From Brachyspira pilosicoli (GTDB lineage: Bacteria > Spirochaetota > Brachyspiria > Brachyspirales > Brachyspiraceae), in the NCBI RefSeq assembly GCF_036997485.1, contig NZ_JAWLPU010000006.1, positions 1 through 34,355 of the forward strand: a stretch of DNA of 34,355 nucleotides, given 5' to 3'. Positions 1-8,027 of this stretch are shown piece after piece. Within the stretch, counting starts at the first letter, position 1; the number at the start of each line of letters is the position of its first letter. The notes under the pieces are model-generated. The model saw nothing but the letters and a program-made list of their open reading frames with translations, ran no database searches and was not told the origin of the DNA. The position numbers and the translations under genes were made by a program.

Positions 1-103
1 CGATGATTACACCAGAGATCAGCATGCATTTATGCATTTTGATTTAAGCAAACTTCATATATTTGATAAAAATACTGAAAAAAATATTTTAGTAGAACAA
101 TAA
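1..103 (+). CDS. C-terminal end of an ABC transporter ATP-binding protein (MalK/MsmK/UgpC type), partial
   Basis: The frame that opens at base 2 is uninterrupted to a TAA at 101-103 and gives 33 residues. The stretch HFDLSKLHIFDKNTEKNI resembles the extreme C-terminus (TOBE region) of sugar-importer ATPases such as MsmK/MalK, which typically end with a line like 'D..K.HLFD..TE..I'. Walker motifs would lie upstream of the window, so the family call rests only on this short tail. A strong hairpin terminator follows within 10 bases, which supports a real gene end. Confidence 0.55.
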   Translation, partial: DDYTRDQHAFMHFDLSKLHIFDKNTEKNILVEQ

Positions 104-110
104 TTAATAA

Positions 111-150
111 AAATAAGACTGGAATAATTAATATTCTAGTCTTATTTTTT
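111..150 (+). terminator. Rho-independent terminator of the ABC ATPase gene
   Basis: AAATAAGACT (111-120) pairs with AGTCTTATTT, and an inner GAATA/TATTC stem extends the hairpin. It ends in a run of T. It starts 8 bases after the stop codon at 101-103. Confidence 0.85.
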
Positions 151-328
151 ATCTAATTTCATATTCATTATTTTAATTATTTCTAAAAAGATGTAAAATA
201 GTTCTGTAACTAAATTTTTTATAAAAATAAATTATAATGCCATTATTTATTTTATAATACATTTGATTTCTTTTCAATTTCAGTTTATATCAATACATAT
301 TTTCTAACAAAATATACTTAAAAAACAA

Positions 329-357
329 TTGCAATAAAAATATTTTTATTATATAAT
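329..357 (+). promoter_or_regulatory. Promoter of guaB
   Basis: TTGCAA (329-334), a 17-base spacer and TATAAT (352-357) form a sigma70-like promoter. Transcription would start near base 364, leaving a leader of about 27 bases before the ATG at 391. That is too short for a purine riboswitch, and none is visible. Confidence 0.7.
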
Positions 358-390
358 TATTTATTGATTTTTTATTTAAGGATTTCTATT

Positions 391-1512
391 ATGCCAGCTA
401 ACTTAAAAGAAGCTCTAACCTTTGATGATGTATTATTAATACCGCAAGAATCTGATATACTTCCAAAAGATGTGTCTTTAGAGAGAAAATTAACCAAAAA
501 AATTACACTAAAAACTCCATTAATAAGCTCCCCTATGGATACTGTAACAGAATCTCAAATGGCAATAGCAATGGCTTTATGCGGAGGTTTGGGTGTTATA
601 CATAAAAACATGCCTTTAGAACAGCAGGCTAAAGAAGTAGAAATTGTAAAAAGTTTTAATAATATACAAGACAAACAAAAAGCAAGCATCAATGAAAAAG
701 GTTCTTTAATTGCTGCTGCTGCCATAGGAATATCAGAAGATAGATATGAAAGAACAGAAAAGTTGATAGAAGCCGGCGTAGACATAATAGTAATAGATAC
801 AGCACATGGACATTCAAAAAATGTATTAAATGCCATAGCAGATATTAAAAAGAAATATTCTCAAGTGGAGGTTATAGCTGGAAATATTGCCACAAAAGAA
901 GGGGCTAAAGCTTTAATTGATGCGGGAGTTGATGCTATAAAGATTGGTATTGGTGCTGGTTCTATATGTACTACAAGAATTATTGCAGGTGTTGGAGTGC
1001 CGCAGCTTACCGCTATAGAAGATGCTTCCGAGGTAGCTAAACAAAACAATGTTGGAGCTATTGCTGATGGAGGTATAAAATATTCTGGAGATATAGTAAA
1101 AGCTTTTGCTATAGGAGCTGACGCTGTTATGGCAGGGGGGCTTTTCTCTTCTACTTATGAGGCTCCAGGTGATGTTATTATAATAGACGGCAAAAAATAT
1201 AAACCTTATAGGGGAATGGGTTCTGTGGGAGCTATGCTTCACGGAAGTAAAGACAGATATTTTCAAAGCGAGGTTGTAAATAAATCTAAGTTTGTGCCTG
1301 AAGGCATAGAGGGTGTTACCGAATATAAGGGACATGTTGCTGATGTTGTTTATCAGATTACTGGCGGTATACGTGCTGGTATGGGCTATATTGGTGCTAA
1401 AACTATAGAAGAATTACAGAAAAAAGCAATATTTCTTAAAATTACAAATCAAGGGCTTGCTGAAAGCCATGTACATGATGTAAAAATTACTTCTAAAGCT
1501 CCTAATTATTAA
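391..1512 (+). CDS. guaB: IMP dehydrogenase lacking CBS domains
   Basis: Oxidises IMP to XMP with NAD+, the first committed step of GTP synthesis, in the cytoplasm. The catalytic loop reads GIGAGSICTTR, with the nucleophilic Cys at residue 193. The mobile flap keeps the Arg-Tyr dyad in SKDRYFQ. The glycine-rich GGIRAGMGYIGA and the C-terminal ESHVHDV are also present. The product is 373 aa against about 485 for standard enzymes: the two CBS domains normally inserted near residues 90-210 are replaced by a linker of about 16 residues (89-104). Such CBS-less enzymes are known in Borrelia and Cryptosporidium. Residue 189 is Ala where most enzymes have Pro in GxGPGSICTTR. I chose the ATG at 391 because AAGG (378-381) sits ahead of it and the predicted transcription start (about 364) excludes the upstream TTG codon at 364. 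Confidence 0.95.
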   Translation: MPANLKEALTFDDVLLIPQESDILPKDVSLERKLTKKITLKTPLISSPMDTVTESQMAIAMALCGGLGVIHKNMPLEQQAKEVEIVKSFNNIQDKQKASINEKGSLIAAAAIGISEDRYERTEKLIEAGVDIIVIDTAHGHSKNVLNAIADIKKKYSQVEVIAGNIATKEGAKALIDAGVDAIKIGIGAGSICTTRIIAGVGVPQLTAIEDASEVAKQNNVGAIADGGIKYSGDIVKAFAIGADAVMAGGLFSSTYEAPGDVIIIDGKKYKPYRGMGSVGAMLHGSKDRYFQSEVVNKSKFVPEGIEGVTEYKGHVADVVYQITGGIRAGMGYIGAKTIEELQKKAIFLKITNQGLAESHVHDVKITSKAPNY

Positions 1513-1590
1513 AAGTTTATAAATTTACTTTATATTATACTAAAATTTCTACATAGAAAAGAAGCTATTTAATTTATATTATAGACATAA

Positions 1591-1619
1591 AAAAGAGGCT
1601 TATATAAAAGCCTCTTTTA
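1591..1619. terminator. Bidirectional terminator between guaB and tsf
   Basis: AAAAGAGGCTT pairs with AAGCCTCTTTT around a loop of about 6 bases. A and T runs on both sides let it end the + strand guaB transcript and the - strand rpsB-tsf transcript. Confidence 0.85.
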
Positions 1620-1638
1620 TTATTTGTTTTAATTAAAA

Positions 1639-2493
1639 TCAAACACCAAGTGAAATTATAGCAAAATTTTTGATAGAAGCAGCAGCACCAGCCTCTTTAG
1701 ATATTTCATCTATTAAACTTTTGATAGATATTTTATTGTCTGTAAATAATTTTTGGTCTATAAGAACACTTTCAGAATACCAAGAGTTCATTTTACCTTC
1801 AACTATTTTTGCTACCATATTTTCTGGTTTGCCGGCATCTCTTACCTGTTTTTCAAATATTTCTTTTTGCTCATTAACAGCATTAGGGTCAATTCCTTCT
1901 CTGTTTAAAGCTAAAGGTTTTTCACTAGCAACATGCATAGCTATTTGATTTGCTATCTCTAAACATTTTCCTTTAGGCTTAACATCAAACTCAACGATAG
2001 TAACAAGTTTATTATTGAAATGGACATAGCTTCCAAAGAAACCATCTGTCTTCATAACTTTTACTTCTGCAAGTACTGTTTTCTCTCCCCATTTTTGCAT
2101 ACCTTCGTTTATCATAGCTTGAATAGTTTCGCCATTCTCACCTTTAGTATTTAGAAGAGTATCAACAGTAGCATTATCAACTGTCATAGCAGTTTTAGCA
2201 ATGCTTTTAGCTAAATTAACAAACAATTCATTTTTAGCAACGAAGTCAGTTTCGCATTGAAGCTCTATACAAGCAATTTGAGTTTTATCATCATTAACAC
2301 AAAAACCTATAGAACCTTCTTTAACTGTACGTTCGCTTTTTTTAGCAGCAACAGCTGTACCTTTTTCTTTTAATAGGCGAATAGCCTTATCCATATCACC
2401 ATCAGCTTCTTGAAGAGCTTTTTTACATTCCATAATACCTATACCAGTACGCTCTCTAAGCTCTTTAATAGTATCCATACTAATATTTGCCAT
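1639..2493 (-). CDS. tsf: Elongation factor Ts
   Basis: Guanine-nucleotide exchange factor that regenerates EF-Tu-GTP during translation. The N-terminus has the diagnostic UBA-like helices, with RERTGIGIMECKKAL and AxGDMDKAIRLLKEKG, followed by the core with TDFVAKN and the dimerisation domain containing MHVASEKPLAL. Length (284 aa) is normal for the bacterial family. AAAGGA lies ahead of the ATG. It is 31 bases downstream of rpsB, the usual bacterial order rpsB-tsf, and the two are probably co-transcribed. Confidence 0.97.
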   Translation of the reverse strand: MANISMDTIKELRERTGIGIMECKKALQEADGDMDKAIRLLKEKGTAVAAKKSERTVKEGSIGFCVNDDKTQIACIELQCETDFVAKNELFVNLAKSIAKTAMTVDNATVDTLLNTKGENGETIQAMINEGMQKWGEKTVLAEVKVMKTDGFFGSYVHFNNKLVTIVEFDVKPKGKCLEIANQIAMHVASEKPLALNREGIDPNAVNEQKEIFEKQVRDAGKPENMVAKIVEGKMNSWYSESVLIDQKLFTDNKISIKSLIDEISKEAGAAASIKNFAIISLGV

Positions 2494-2524
2494 TTTTTTA
2501 TCCTTTATTTAATTTTTTTATTTT

Positions 2525-3340
2525 TTAGTCTTGGTCGTCTTGGTCAGAAACACCATACTGTTCAGCGATAGCTTCAGCAGCTTCAGTAGCACTATTATCA
2601 TAAACCTCTTCAGCAATCTCGCCAGTAGATTCATGTTTAGCTAAAGTTTCTTTTCCAGCTTCATTTTGTCCGTCTATAATAGCAGAAGATATAACACCTG
2701 CAAATAAACTTATAGCTCTAATAGCATCATCGTTTCCAGGTATAGGATAATCTATAAGTTCTGGGTTACAGTTAGTATCTACTACAGCAACTACAGGTAT
2801 TCCTAATTTTCTTGCTTCACTTACAGCAATATGTTCTTGCATAGGGTCTATTACAAATATCATATCTGGTAAGTTTTCCATATCTTTAATGCCTGCAAAG
2901 TTCTTTTCTAATTTATCTTTTTCTTTAAGAAGGAGTATTACTTCTTTTTTAGGCAATTTATCAAAAGTACCATCAACCTCTTCTTTTTCTATTCTTTTAA
3001 GTCTAGCAATACTTTTTTTGATAGTAGCGAAGTTAGTAAGCATACCGCCCAACCAACGATTATTAACATAATACATATCGCATTTTTCAGCAGCTTCTTT
3101 TATACTTTGTGAAGCTTGTTTTTTAGTACCTACAAAAAGTATATTTCCGCCGTTTCTTGACATTTCTTTAACAGCATCATAAGCTTTTTTTACATAAGTT
3201 AAAGTTTTCATTAGGTCAATGATGTGTATATCATTTCTCTCCTGAAAAATAAAAGGTTTCATTTTAGGGTTCCATTTTCTAGTTTGATGTCCGAAATGAA
3301 CTCCTGCCTCTAAGAGGTCTTTCATAGCTGGTAATGACAT
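2525..3340 (-). CDS. rpsB: 30S ribosomal protein S2
   Basis: Structural protein of the small ribosomal subunit. Conserved family blocks are visible: [22 protein letters not shown], then [20 protein letters not shown], [26 protein letters not shown] and [11 protein letters not shown]. The C-terminus carries an acidic tail of about 30 residues ending DQDDQD. Two in-frame ATGs lie close together at 3346 and 3340. AAAGGA leaves only 1-2 bases before the first but about 7 before the second, so I chose 3340 (271 aa, starting [10 protein letters not shown]). A structured leader of about 200 nt precedes it. Confidence 0.96.
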   Translation of the reverse strand: MSLPAMKDLLEAGVHFGHQTRKWNPKMKPFIFQERNDIHIIDLMKTLTYVKKAYDAVKEMSRNGGNILFVGTKKQASQSIKEAAEKCDMYYVNNRWLGGMLTNFATIKKSIARLKRIEKEEVDGTFDKLPKKEVILLLKEKDKLEKNFAGIKDMENLPDMIFVIDPMQEHIAVSEARKLGIPVVAVVDTNCNPELIDYPIPGNDDAIRAISLFAGVISSAIIDGQNEAGKETLAKHESTGEIAEEVYDNSATEAAEAIAEQYGVSDQDDQD

Positions 3341-3548
3341 AAGCATATCCTTTAAAATAAAATAGAGTACCGATTAAGGCACCCTATATCCATAAATTTC
3401 TAAACTATTACTATATTAAAAAAATCATAATGCTTTGATTACTAATATTTAAGTAACAATGTCTTTTTATTTAAGATAATTTATAAAAAAATATCTTTAA
3501 AGAACATTTTGCTATTATGGAAAAGTTTACCAATTAAATCGGCTTTTC
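3341..3548 (-). promoter_or_regulatory. Structured 5' leader of rpsB, possible S2 autoregulatory element
   Basis: The predicted transcript begins at or next to a hairpin at 3520-3548, where GAAAAG pairs with CTTTTC and CC with GG inside. A second hairpin at 3363-3386 (9 bp with two G-U pairs, loop GATTAA on the + strand) ends about 17 bases before the Shine-Dalgarno sequence. Seven bases of the first hairpin (GCCGATT on the - strand) can pair with AATCGGT of the second, so the two folds could exclude each other. Autoregulatory leaders ahead of rpsB are known in other bacteria. The match here is by position only. Confidence 0.4.
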
Positions 3549-3551
3549 AAT

Positions 3552-3580
3552 ATCATAACATTATTACACAAAAAAGTCAA
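3552..3580 (-). promoter_or_regulatory. Promoter of rpsB-tsf
   Basis: On the - strand TTGACT (3575-3580), a 17-base spacer and TATGAT (3552-3557). The start would fall near 3546, at the first base pairs of the leader hairpin. Confidence 0.6.
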
Positions 3581-3776
3581 TTATCAAAAAATATTTATTT
3601 ATAACAATGAATATGTTTAATACTATTGTAATTTTATTAAGATATCAAAACGTTAAAATTATAAGCAGTTTTAATAATTCTGACAAAACACAAAATAAAA
3701 TTGTCATAGGCTTGAAAAAAAAAATCTTATATTATAAACTACTATATAATTTAAAATGAGAGAGCGGATATAAAAT

Positions 3777-4862
3777 ATGAAAAAAATTATTACAGCACTA
3801 CTATTTATTTTAAGTATTAATGCATTTGCAATTGATGATATGTTAGATAAAGATAATATGCACAACCTTATAGATGGGGTAAACTCTACAAGAGCAGGTA
3901 GTGATAGAGTAAGCACAATTTATAATTTTTCACCGCTTATGAATCATAATACGCCTTTTAAACTTGGTGTTTCTATATTAGATTTAAGATATATGTTTGA
4001 CAACACAATCACAAACTCTCAAGGAGAGCAAAACTTTGCAATAGCTCCTAAAGGTTTTATTGGTTTAAGTTATGGTATATTCGGTATAGGATATCAATTT
4101 AATTTATACAATAATTTAAATGAAAAAAATGCCCCTATAATATCCACCCACTCAGCATCTTTTGGCTTAGCAACGGATAAATACAGATTATCACTCCCTG
4201 TATCTTTTGGTGTTGCTGATGGAAGCCGTTACGGCGCCAAATTAGCCATAAGCACAACTCCTAAATTCACATTTCTTTTTAGAGGCGGATTATTAGATGA
4301 GTTTACTATATCATTACATTATGGAATACAATTATCTTCAATTACAAATAATATAACAGATACCTCAGTTGCTCCTATGGTGATAGGAGGAAGTTTATAC
4401 GGTACTGTCATGCTTTCAAGATTTGACAGTGCTCCTGTACAGATAAGTTTGCCTATAAAACTTGCTTTCTATTATGGTATAAAGAGCAGATGGGCTACTA
4501 TTGATGCTGCTTATGCTGAAGATATGTTATTCAATTATTTATACAATGAAGACGGAGAGCGTGCTACAGACAGTATGCGTTTTTATGTAATGCTTCCTGC
4601 TAAATTTGAATCTAAACTCGGAGCTTTATATTATTATATTATGCCAAGACTTATGTTTGAAGGAAATATTTATAAAACTACTGGTTTATATAAACTTTAT
4701 TATGGTATAGAGGGAGAATTGCAAGTTACATTAATAGAGAACCTTACATTCGGTCTTACTGCTTATGCTGATGGTCAGGGTTTAATGCGTAAAGACAAAG
4801 ATTTTGAAATTAATAATGCCTTTGGTGCTGGAATAGATATTTGGGGTATATGGAGATACTAA
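3777..4862 (+). CDS. Putative outer-membrane beta-barrel protein
   Basis: I do not recognise a named family. The N-terminus is a clear signal peptide (MKKIITALLFILSINAFA, probable cleavage after AFA at residue 18). The rest of the 361 aa alternates polar and aromatic or hydrophobic residues with many Gly and Tyr (for example LSYGIFGIGYQFNLYN), as in transmembrane beta-strands. The chain ends in WGIWRY, an aromatic terminus typical of outer-membrane barrels. No plug domain or catalytic motif is visible. The Shine-Dalgarno sequence is weak (AGAGAGCGGA about 10 bases upstream). It stands alone between rpsB and a flavoprotein gene. A role in porin-like transport or surface exposure is inference only. 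Confidence 0.65.
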   Translation: MKKIITALLFILSINAFAIDDMLDKDNMHNLIDGVNSTRAGSDRVSTIYNFSPLMNHNTPFKLGVSILDLRYMFDNTITNSQGEQNFAIAPKGFIGLSYGIFGIGYQFNLYNNLNEKNAPIISTHSASFGLATDKYRLSLPVSFGVADGSRYGAKLAISTTPKFTFLFRGGLLDEFTISLHYGIQLSSITNNITDTSVAPMVIGGSLYGTVMLSRFDSAPVQISLPIKLAFYYGIKSRWATIDAAYAEDMLFNYLYNEDGERATDSMRFYVMLPAKFESKLGALYYYIMPRLMFEGNIYKTTGLYKLYYGIEGELQVTLIENLTFGLTAYADGQGLMRKDKDFEINNAFGAGIDIWGIWRY

Positions 4863-4864
4863 TA

Positions 4865-4892
4865 TTGTAATTTTCATTTAATAAAATATAAT
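4865..4892 (+). promoter_or_regulatory. Promoter of the flavoprotein gene
   Basis: TTGTAA (4865-4870), a 16-base spacer and TATAAT (4887-4892). The -10 element overlaps the left arm of an inverted repeat (4890-4899 with 4924-4933) whose right arm contains the Shine-Dalgarno AGGGAG. Confidence 0.5.
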
Positions 4893-4937
4893 ACTCTCTA
4901 ATATAAGAATAAAAAGAAAAAATAGGGAGTATTATAA

Positions 4938-6290
4938 GTGAATATTTTAGTTATAAATGGAAGCCCCAAAGGAAACGGCAGCATTACTTTACAAACATTG
5001 CTTTTTTTAGAGAAAGCTTTTACAAATCATAATTTCTCTTTTTTAAATGCCGCTCAAAAAATAAGATACTACGAAAAAAACTTTGATGAAGTAGAAAAAG
5101 AAATAAATAAAGCAGATATAATAATATTTGCCTACCCTGTTTATACTTTTTTAGTGCCATATCAACTGCATAGATTTATAGAATTATTAAAAGAAAAGAA
5201 TATTGACTTATCTCAAAAATATGCCACACAAGTATCAACATCAAAACACTTTTATGATACAACAGCTCATAAGTTTGTAGAAGAAAATTGTTTAGATTTG
5301 AATCTTAAATACCTCAAAGGGTTTTCTGCTGATATGGACGACTTGCTTACAAAGAAAGGTCAGAAAGAAGCTATAGAGTTTTTTAATTATTTAATATTTT
5401 CTGCCAAAAACAATATATACATAAACTCTAATAATAATAAAGAAAAAAATAATATTAATATTTATAAAAAACAAGTTGAAACTACATCTATTAAAGATGA
5501 GAATAAAGATGTTGTTATAGTTACAAACTGTGCTAAAGATGACACTAATTTAAGAAATATGATAGAAGATTTTAAGGCTATGTTTAATTACAACACAAGA
5601 GAGATAAACATTAGAGAGTATAAATTTCATGGCGGATGTATGGGTTGTTTCGGATGTGCTATTACGGGTAAATGTGTTTATAAAGATGGATTTGATGAGT
5701 TTCTAAGAAGAGAGATACAAAAGGCTAATGCTATTATTTATGCTTTTACTATAGAAAATCATTATACGCATTCAAGTTTTAAGATTTATGAAGATAGACA
5801 ATTTTGCAATGGTCATAGAATGGTTACAGAGGGTATGCCTGTTGGTTACATTGTAGCGGGTGATTATGAAAAAGAATATAATTTACAAACGCTCATTGAA
5901 GCTCGATGTGAAGTTGGAGGGAATTTTTTAACTTATGTTGCAAACGATAATAAAAACAACACTTTAGAAGAATTAAAAAAACTCTCTCACACTATGAATT
6001 ATGCTATAATAAACAAATGCTCACGTCCAAAAAATTTTTACGGCATAGGCGGAATGAAAATATTTAGAGATTTAATATATATTATGCAAGGAATAATGAA
6101 AGCTGATCATAAATATTATAAAAAACATAATATATATGATTTTCCTCAAAAACAAAGAGGAAGAATGCTTCAGATGAAATTAGCAGGATATTTAATGTCT
6201 ATTCCAAGCGTACAAAAGAAGATGAGAGGCAAAATGAATCAATATATATTAATGCCGTATAAAAAAGTAATAGACAAAACTTACAAATAA
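4938..6290 (+). CDS. Two-domain NAD(P)H-dependent flavoprotein with an iron-sulfur cysteine motif
   Basis: Probable redox enzyme of the flavodoxin-like/NADPH-dependent FMN reductase superfamily. Residues 1-165 form one flavodoxin-like domain, opening with the FMN phosphate loop NGSPKGNGS. After a low-complexity Asn/Lys linker (about 155-185), a second flavodoxin-like domain starts at VVIVTNCAKDD. It carries C-x2-C-x2-C-x5-C (Cys 234, 237, 240, 246), matching the compact [4Fe-4S] motif of iron-sulfur flavoproteins (Isf). A basic C-terminal extension of about 100 residues follows. The second domain's phosphate loop is atypical, so only the first may bind FMN strongly. At 450 aa it is about twice the usual single-domain length. 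The start is GTG, set by AGGGAG 8 bases upstream. The electron partner is unknown. Confidence 0.75.
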   Translation: MNILVINGSPKGNGSITLQTLLFLEKAFTNHNFSFLNAAQKIRYYEKNFDEVEKEINKADIIIFAYPVYTFLVPYQLHRFIELLKEKNIDLSQKYATQVSTSKHFYDTTAHKFVEENCLDLNLKYLKGFSADMDDLLTKKGQKEAIEFFNYLIFSAKNNIYINSNNNKEKNNINIYKKQVETTSIKDENKDVVIVTNCAKDDTNLRNMIEDFKAMFNYNTREINIREYKFHGGCMGCFGCAITGKCVYKDGFDEFLRREIQKANAIIYAFTIENHYTHSSFKIYEDRQFCNGHRMVTEGMPVGYIVAGDYEKEYNLQTLIEARCEVGGNFLTYVANDNKNNTLEELKKLSHTMNYAIINKCSRPKNFYGIGGMKIFRDLIYIMQGIMKADHKYYKKHNIYDFPQKQRGRMLQMKLAGYLMSIPSVQKKMRGKMNQYILMPYKKVIDKTYK

Positions 6291-6349
6291 TGAGTAATAT
6301 ACAGAGTTATTTTAAAATCTTATATTTTAGATATTTTTGGTGTACTTAC

Positions 6350-6431
6350 CCCACCGCTGTGAATATTTCATCAAAAAATAAAATTATTTTCTAAAGCATC
6401 TCATTAAGAGTAAAAAACTTTTCACGGTGGG
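6350..6431. repeat. Imperfect GC-rich inverted repeat in an AT-rich gap
   Basis: CCCACCG-ctg-TGAA (6350-6363) is matched by TTCACGGTGGG (6421-6431), with about 57 bases between the arms. The arms are far richer in G+C than their surroundings. It lies between the flavoprotein gene and the convergent phoU terminator. Function is unknown: it could be part of a 3' UTR, a small RNA, or the remnant of a mobile element end. Confidence 0.45.
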
Positions 6432-6460
6432 TGAAATTTTAATATATATATTAAAAAAAC

Positions 6461-6490
6461 AAAAAGGTATATCTAGCATATACCTTTTTT
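6461..6490. terminator. Bidirectional terminator between the flavoprotein gene and phoU
   Basis: AAAAAGGTATA pairs with TATACCTTTTT around a loop of 7 bases, with A and T tracts on both sides. It serves the convergent flavoprotein (+) and pst-phoU (-) transcripts. Confidence 0.85.
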
Positions 6491-6518
6491 CTCAACTATC
6501 ACTTAAAATATAATTATA

Positions 6519-7163
6519 TTACTTAACTCTGTCTCCTGTGCTGTAATAATAAACCCACTTAGCTATATTTTCAGCGTGGTCTCCCATCTTCTCAAAATAC
6601 TTAGCTATCATCATCAAATATATAGCCTGATCTGCATTCTCAGTGCCGCTCTTTATTAAATTAACCATAGCATCACGCATCTTGTAGAATAATTTATCCA
6701 CATAATCATCTCTCTCTATAACACTCTTAGATAATTCTCCATTTTTCTCTTTAAATGCCTTAAGACAATTATTAATCATCTCATCAATAATATTAGACAT
6801 CTCTATTATAGTTTCAATATTATTTTTATATACATTTCCTTCTAATAAAAATCTAAGTAAATCGCATATATCTTTAGCCTGGTCCCCTATTCTCTCTAAA
6901 TCCGTAGCTATTTTTAATGCTGATGAAACTATTCTTAAATCTGTTGCCACTGGGTGCTCTAATAATAGCATTTTTAATGATGAGCTTTCTATTCTGTAAG
7001 ATATTCTATTTATATTTCTGTCATTTTCTATAACTTGATTTGCTAATTCAATATCACCATTTGTTAAAGCTTTTGTAGAGTTTCTTAAAGCCTCTATTAT
7101 CATATCTCCTGCTTCAACAACATATTCTGTTAATTTATTTAATTCTTCTTCAAATTTTTTCAT
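6519..7163 (-). CDS. phoU: Phosphate transport regulator PhoU
   Basis: Cytoplasmic helical-bundle protein that couples Pst transporter activity to phosphate signalling. The two three-helix PhoU repeats are visible. The first has ELNKLTEYVVEAGDMI and the metal-binding-like DLERIGDQAKDI; the second has VDKLFYKMRDAM and FEKMGDHAENIAKWVYY. The 214 aa length is normal. I start at the ATG at 7163 because GGAG lies 8-9 bases upstream; a longer open frame reaches 7214 but would overlap pstB and has no ribosome site. It is the last gene of the pst operon. No PhoR/PhoB pair is in the window. Confidence 0.95.
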   Translation of the reverse strand: MKKFEEELNKLTEYVVEAGDMIIEALRNSTKALTNGDIELANQVIENDRNINRISYRIESSSLKMLLLEHPVATDLRIVSSALKIATDLERIGDQAKDICDLLRFLLEGNVYKNNIETIIEMSNIIDEMINNCLKAFKEKNGELSKSVIERDDYVDKLFYKMRDAMVNLIKSGTENADQAIYLMMIAKYFEKMGDHAENIAKWVYYYSTGDRVK

Positions 7164-7206
7164 TTTTTTAACTCCGTTTTTTATTAAAAATAATAAACAA
7201 TAAAAA

Positions 7207-8004
7207 TCAACCAAATCTTCCAGTGATGTATCTCTCTGTTCTTTGGTCTTGTGGTTTAGAAAATATATCTTCAGTATCTCTATATTCTATAATCTCACCA
7301 AACAAAAAGAAAGCCGTTTTATCAGAAACCCTCATAGCCTGCTGCATATTATGAGTAACTATTACTATAGTGTATTCATTTTTAAGCTCATCAACAAGGT
7401 CTTCAATTTTACCAGTGCTTATTGGGTCTAATGCACTTGTAGGCTCGTCCATGAGAAGTATTTTAGGATTAACCGATAAAGCCCTCGCAATGCATAATCT
7501 CTGCTGCTGACCTCCAGAAAGCCCTAAAGCATTTTTATTAAGTCTGTCTTTTATGTCGTCCCAAACAGCTGCCTTTGTTAAACTATATTCAACTATCTCA
7601 TCTAACTCAGATTTCTTTTTTATTCCAAAAGTCCTTGGTCCATAAGCAATATTGTCATAAACACTCATAGCAAAAAGATTAGATTTCTGAAAAACCATTC
7701 CTACATTTTTTCTCAAATATGATACATTAACATTTTTATTATATATATTAACTCCAGCTATTTCTATATCCCCTTCTATTTTGCAGTTTGGAATTAAATC
7801 ATTCATTCTATTAAATGTTTTTAAAAGAGTAGATTTTCCGCAGCCAGAAGGACCTATAAAAGCTGTTACGCTGTTTTTGTTTATATCAATATTTATCTTT
7901 TTTAAAGCCTGAAAAGATTCATAATATAAATCTAAATCTCTAACTTTAATAGCTATATCAGTATCAAAATTGAAGGTTAGTGTATTATTTAATTCATTAG
8001 CCAT
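7207..8004 (-). CDS. pstB: Phosphate ABC transporter ATP-binding protein PstB
   Basis: ATPase that powers high-affinity phosphate import. It contains Walker A (GPSGCGKST), the Q-loop region (VGMVFQKSN), the ABC signature (LSGGQQQR), Walker B ([12 protein letters not shown]) and the switch His in VTHNMQQA. The 265 aa length is typical. An N-terminal extension of about 15 residues ([14 protein letters not shown]) precedes the core. AGAGGA lies about 10 bases ahead of the ATG. The gene is 23 bases downstream of the fused permease gene and is followed by phoU. Confidence 0.97.
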   Translation of the reverse strand: MANELNNTLTFNFDTDIAIKVRDLDLYYESFQALKKINIDINKNSVTAFIGPSGCGKSTLLKTFNRMNDLIPNCKIEGDIEIAGVNIYNKNVNVSYLRKNVGMVFQKSNLFAMSVYDNIAYGPRTFGIKKKSELDEIVEYSLTKAAVWDDIKDRLNKNALGLSGGQQQRLCIARALSVNPKILLMDEPTSALDPISTGKIEDLVDELKNEYTIVIVTHNMQQAMRVSDKTAFFLFGEIIEYRDTEDIFSKPQDQRTERYITGRFG

Positions 8005-8027
8005 ATATATTTAATCCTCTTAGAAAT

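Noticed and set aside
104-328. Search for a purine riboswitch ahead of guaB
   Set aside because: No guanine or PRPP aptamer core is visible, and the promoter lies too close to the gene for one.
364-390. TTG codon at 364 as start of guaB, adding nine residues
   Set aside because: No ribosome site precedes it, it coincides with the predicted transcription start, and the family sequence begins at the ATG at 391.
913-1335. A 140-codon open frame antisense to guaB
   Set aside because: It overlaps a clearly conserved gene, has no ribosome site, and its composition is that of a reversed coding sequence.
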